25,182 nt of DNA from Prevotella sp. CAG:485 (GTDB taxonomy: Bacteria; Bacteroidota; Bacteroidia; Bacteroidales; Muribaculaceae): positions 36,413 through 61,594 of the forward strand of contig FR897881.1 in NCBI GenBank assembly GCA_000437495.1. The letters run 5' to 3'. A program made the position numbers and the translations under genes. Of this stretch, positions 23,424 through 25,182 are shown piece after piece (the first letter of the stretch is position 1; each line of letters begins with the position of its first letter). The notes beneath the pieces are model-generated. The model was not told the origin of the DNA. It was given only the letters and a program-made list of their open reading frames with translations, and did not search any database.

Positions 23424-25182
23424 ATGCTTGAAGGAACCAAGGTAAAACCCATTGACAGCGTGGTAGTACGCTTCAGTGGTGATTCCGGCGACGGTATGCA
23501 ACTTGCCGGTAACATCTTCTCGAACGTTTCTGCCGGTGAAGGAAATGAAATATCCACCTTCCCCGACTATCCCGCTGAAATTCGCGCTCCGCAGGGATCT
23601 CTCAGCGGCGTGAGCGGTTTTCAGGTACATATCGGTGTGGGCGTCCACACACCTGGCGACAAAGCCGACGTGCTGGTGGCCATGAACCCGGCAGCCCTCA
23701 AAACCAACCTCCAGTTTCTGAAATCTGACGGTATCATTATCTGCGACACCGACACTTTCCGCGACGCTGACCTTAAGAAAGCCGAATACAGCACCGACGA
23801 CCCCATTGCCGAACTCGGCATCGACCGTAAAAGGGTGCTTGGCGTGTCCATGACCTCGCTGGTGAAGGAAACGCTCAAAGACTCCGGCATGGCGCCTCAG
23901 GCTGTGCTCAAATGCAAGAATATGTTTGCCCTGGGCCTCATCTGCTGGCTCTTCGACAAACCCGTTGAATCGGTGCTGCGCAAGCTGCAGACCAAGTTCG
24001 CCAAGAAACCGGCCGTTTACGAGGCTAACGCCAAAGTGGTGCAGGCCGGCTGGGACTGCGGACACAATACCCACTCGTCGATGCCCACCTACCGCGTGGA
24101 GAGCGACAAGCAGGTGCCCGGCGTATACACCGACGTGAGCGGCAACACCGCCACTGCATGGGGTCTGATAATGGCATCGCAGCGCAGCGGCCGTCCCCTT
24201 TTCCTCGGTTCCTACCCCATCACCCCTGCCACCGACATTCTGCATGAACTGGCCAAACGCAAAGACCTTGGCGTGCGCGCCTGCCAGATGGAAGACGAGA
24301 TAGCCGGTGTTTGCTCGGCAATCGGCGCCTCCTACGCCGGCAACCTGGCTGTTACCTCCACCTCAGGTCCCGGTCTGGCGCTGAAGAGCGAAGGCATTGG
24401 CCTGGCCGTAATCATGGAGTTGCCTCTGGTAGTCATCGACGTGCAGCGCGGCGGCCCCTCCACAGGTCTGCCCACCAAGACCGAACAGACCGACCTGGCA
24501 CAGGCCCTCTACGGCCGCAACGGCGAAAGCCCCATTCCCGTGCTTGCCGCCGCCTCTCCCACCGACTGCTTCACCATGGCCTTTGAAGCCGCTCGCATTG
24601 CCATGGAGCACATGACACCCGTCATCCTCCTCTCCGACGCCTTCATCGCCAACGGCTCGGCAGCATGGCGCATCCCCGAAGACAACGAGTTCCCCGAGAT
24701 TCATCCGCCGTTGCTGCAGGAAGAGAACATTCCCGAAGGCTGGCACCCGTATATGCGCCGCGCCGAAGACCAGGTGCGTTACTGGGCTGTTCCGGGTCTC
24801 AAAGGGGGTCAGCACCGCATCGGCGGTCTGGAGAAGAACCCCGACACCTCGGTGATAACCACCGACCCTGTGCTCCACGAGCAGATGGTGCGCACCCGCG
24901 CCGCCAAGGTGAAAGCCATTGCCCACTGCATCCCCGAACTGAATGTGGAAGGCAACGCCGAGGCCGACACCATCCTCATTGGCTGGGGCGGCACCTACGG
25001 ACACCTCATCGCCGCTCAGGAAGAGCTTAACAAAGCGGGCATTCCCACGGCCCACGCTCAGCTGCGCTACATCAACCCGCTGCCCGCCAACGCCATCGAC
25101 GTCATCAGCAAATACAAAAACATCATCGTGGCAGAGCTCAATCAGGGCCAGTTGGCCGACTGGCTGCAGGCTCGTCTGCCCA
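23424..25182 (+). CDS. korA: 2-oxoacid:ferredoxin oxidoreductase alpha subunit (KorA-like), 3' truncated
   Basis: Part of an anaerobic complex that oxidatively decarboxylates a 2-oxoacid (probably 2-oxoglutarate) to the acyl-CoA and reduces ferredoxin. The frame stays open from the ATG at 23424, with AAAGGAAAG upstream, to the window edge; 586 residues are visible, close to full length. The N-terminal gamma-type domain carries RFSGDSGDGMQLAGNIFS (16-33). The alpha domain follows, with GSYPITPATDILHELA (about 262) and MEDEIAG (substrate/TPP-side residues), VTSTSGPGLALKSEG and the later DVQRGGPSTGLPT. This gamma-alpha fusion is typical of KorA of Bacteroidota. The beta subunit (korB) would be expected just beyond the edge. 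Whether 2-oxoglutarate or another 2-oxoacid is used is not decided by these motifs. Confidence 0.93.
   Translation, partial: MLEGTKVKPIDSVVVRFSGDSGDGMQLAGNIFSNVSAGEGNEISTFPDYPAEIRAPQGSLSGVSGFQVHIGVGVHTPGDKADVLVAMNPAALKTNLQFLKSDGIIICDTDTFRDADLKKAEYSTDDPIAELGIDRKRVLGVSMTSLVKETLKDSGMAPQAVLKCKNMFALGLICWLFDKPVESVLRKLQTKFAKKPAVYEANAKVVQAGWDCGHNTHSSMPTYRVESDKQVPGVYTDVSGNTATAWGLIMASQRSGRPLFLGSYPITPATDILHELAKRKDLGVRACQMEDEIAGVCSAIGASYAGNLAVTSTSGPGLALKSEGIGLAVIMELPLVVIDVQRGGPSTGLPTKTEQTDLAQALYGRNGESPIPVLAAASPTDCFTMAFEAARIAMEHMTPVILLSDAFIANGSAAWRIPEDNEFPEIHPPLLQEENIPEGWHPYMRRAEDQVRYWAVPGLKGGQHRIGGLEKNPDTSVITTDPVLHEQMVRTRAAKVKAIAHCIPELNVEGNAEADTILIGWGGTYGHLIAAQEELNKAGIPTAHAQLRYINPLPANAIDVISKYKNIIVAELNQGQLADWLQARLP

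Overview
The window reads as a chromosomal segment of a fairly GC-rich member of the Bacteroidota, most likely a gut Bacteroidales and possibly Muribaculaceae. The evidence is: promoters of the Bacteroidota type (TTG/TTTG, about 20 nt, TAnnTTTG), little use of strong Shine-Dalgarno sites, two secreted proteins with type IX secretion (T9SS)-like C-terminal tails, and a Bacteroidota-style murG-murC-ftsQ-ftsA-ftsZ order. The family-level placement is inference.

Layout. Positions 1-2228 (+) hold the 3' part of a large exported protein with a T9SS tail and a probable beta-propeller, followed by a hairpin terminator. A tRNA-Leu(CAA) with its own promoter and terminator follows (2365-2528). Positions 2529-4767 form an AT-rich accessory island bounded by imperfect 34-bp direct repeats. 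It carries a broken EcoRV-like restriction endonuclease gene (2735-3503) directly abutting an intact D12-class adenine DNA methyltransferase (3504-4574).

From 4828 to 23013 every gene is on the minus strand. Read in transcription order: murG, murC, ftsQ, ftsA, ftsZ (cell-wall precursor synthesis and divisome), an RlmL-like rRNA methyltransferase, purD, a polytopic membrane protein of unknown function, pdxB, a secreted alkaline phosphatase, a ribonuclease H, queG and a 105-residue unknown. After an inverted-repeat promoter region come a secreted endonuclease I, a HAD phosphatase and aroB, the last three linked by overlapping stop and start codons. Gaps are mostly under 70 nt, so long co-transcripts from the promoter in front of murG (23066-23035) are plausible, with a fresh start in front of the endonuclease gene.

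Positions 23014-23423 are a divergent intergenic region with a 9-nt-period AT-rich repeat. From 23424 (+) a 2-oxoacid:ferredoxin oxidoreductase alpha subunit (korA-like) runs off the right end.

The points most worth a second look are: the decayed EcoRV-type restriction gene beside an intact methyltransferase, with flanking direct repeats; a perfect 24-nt tandem duplication within motif IV of the HAD phosphatase; a perfect 14-bp inverted repeat overlapping the endonuclease promoter; and the murG-ftsZ half of the division cluster separated from its usual upstream partners. I found no CRISPR array, integrase or intact transposase, and nothing I can defend as a wholly new system.
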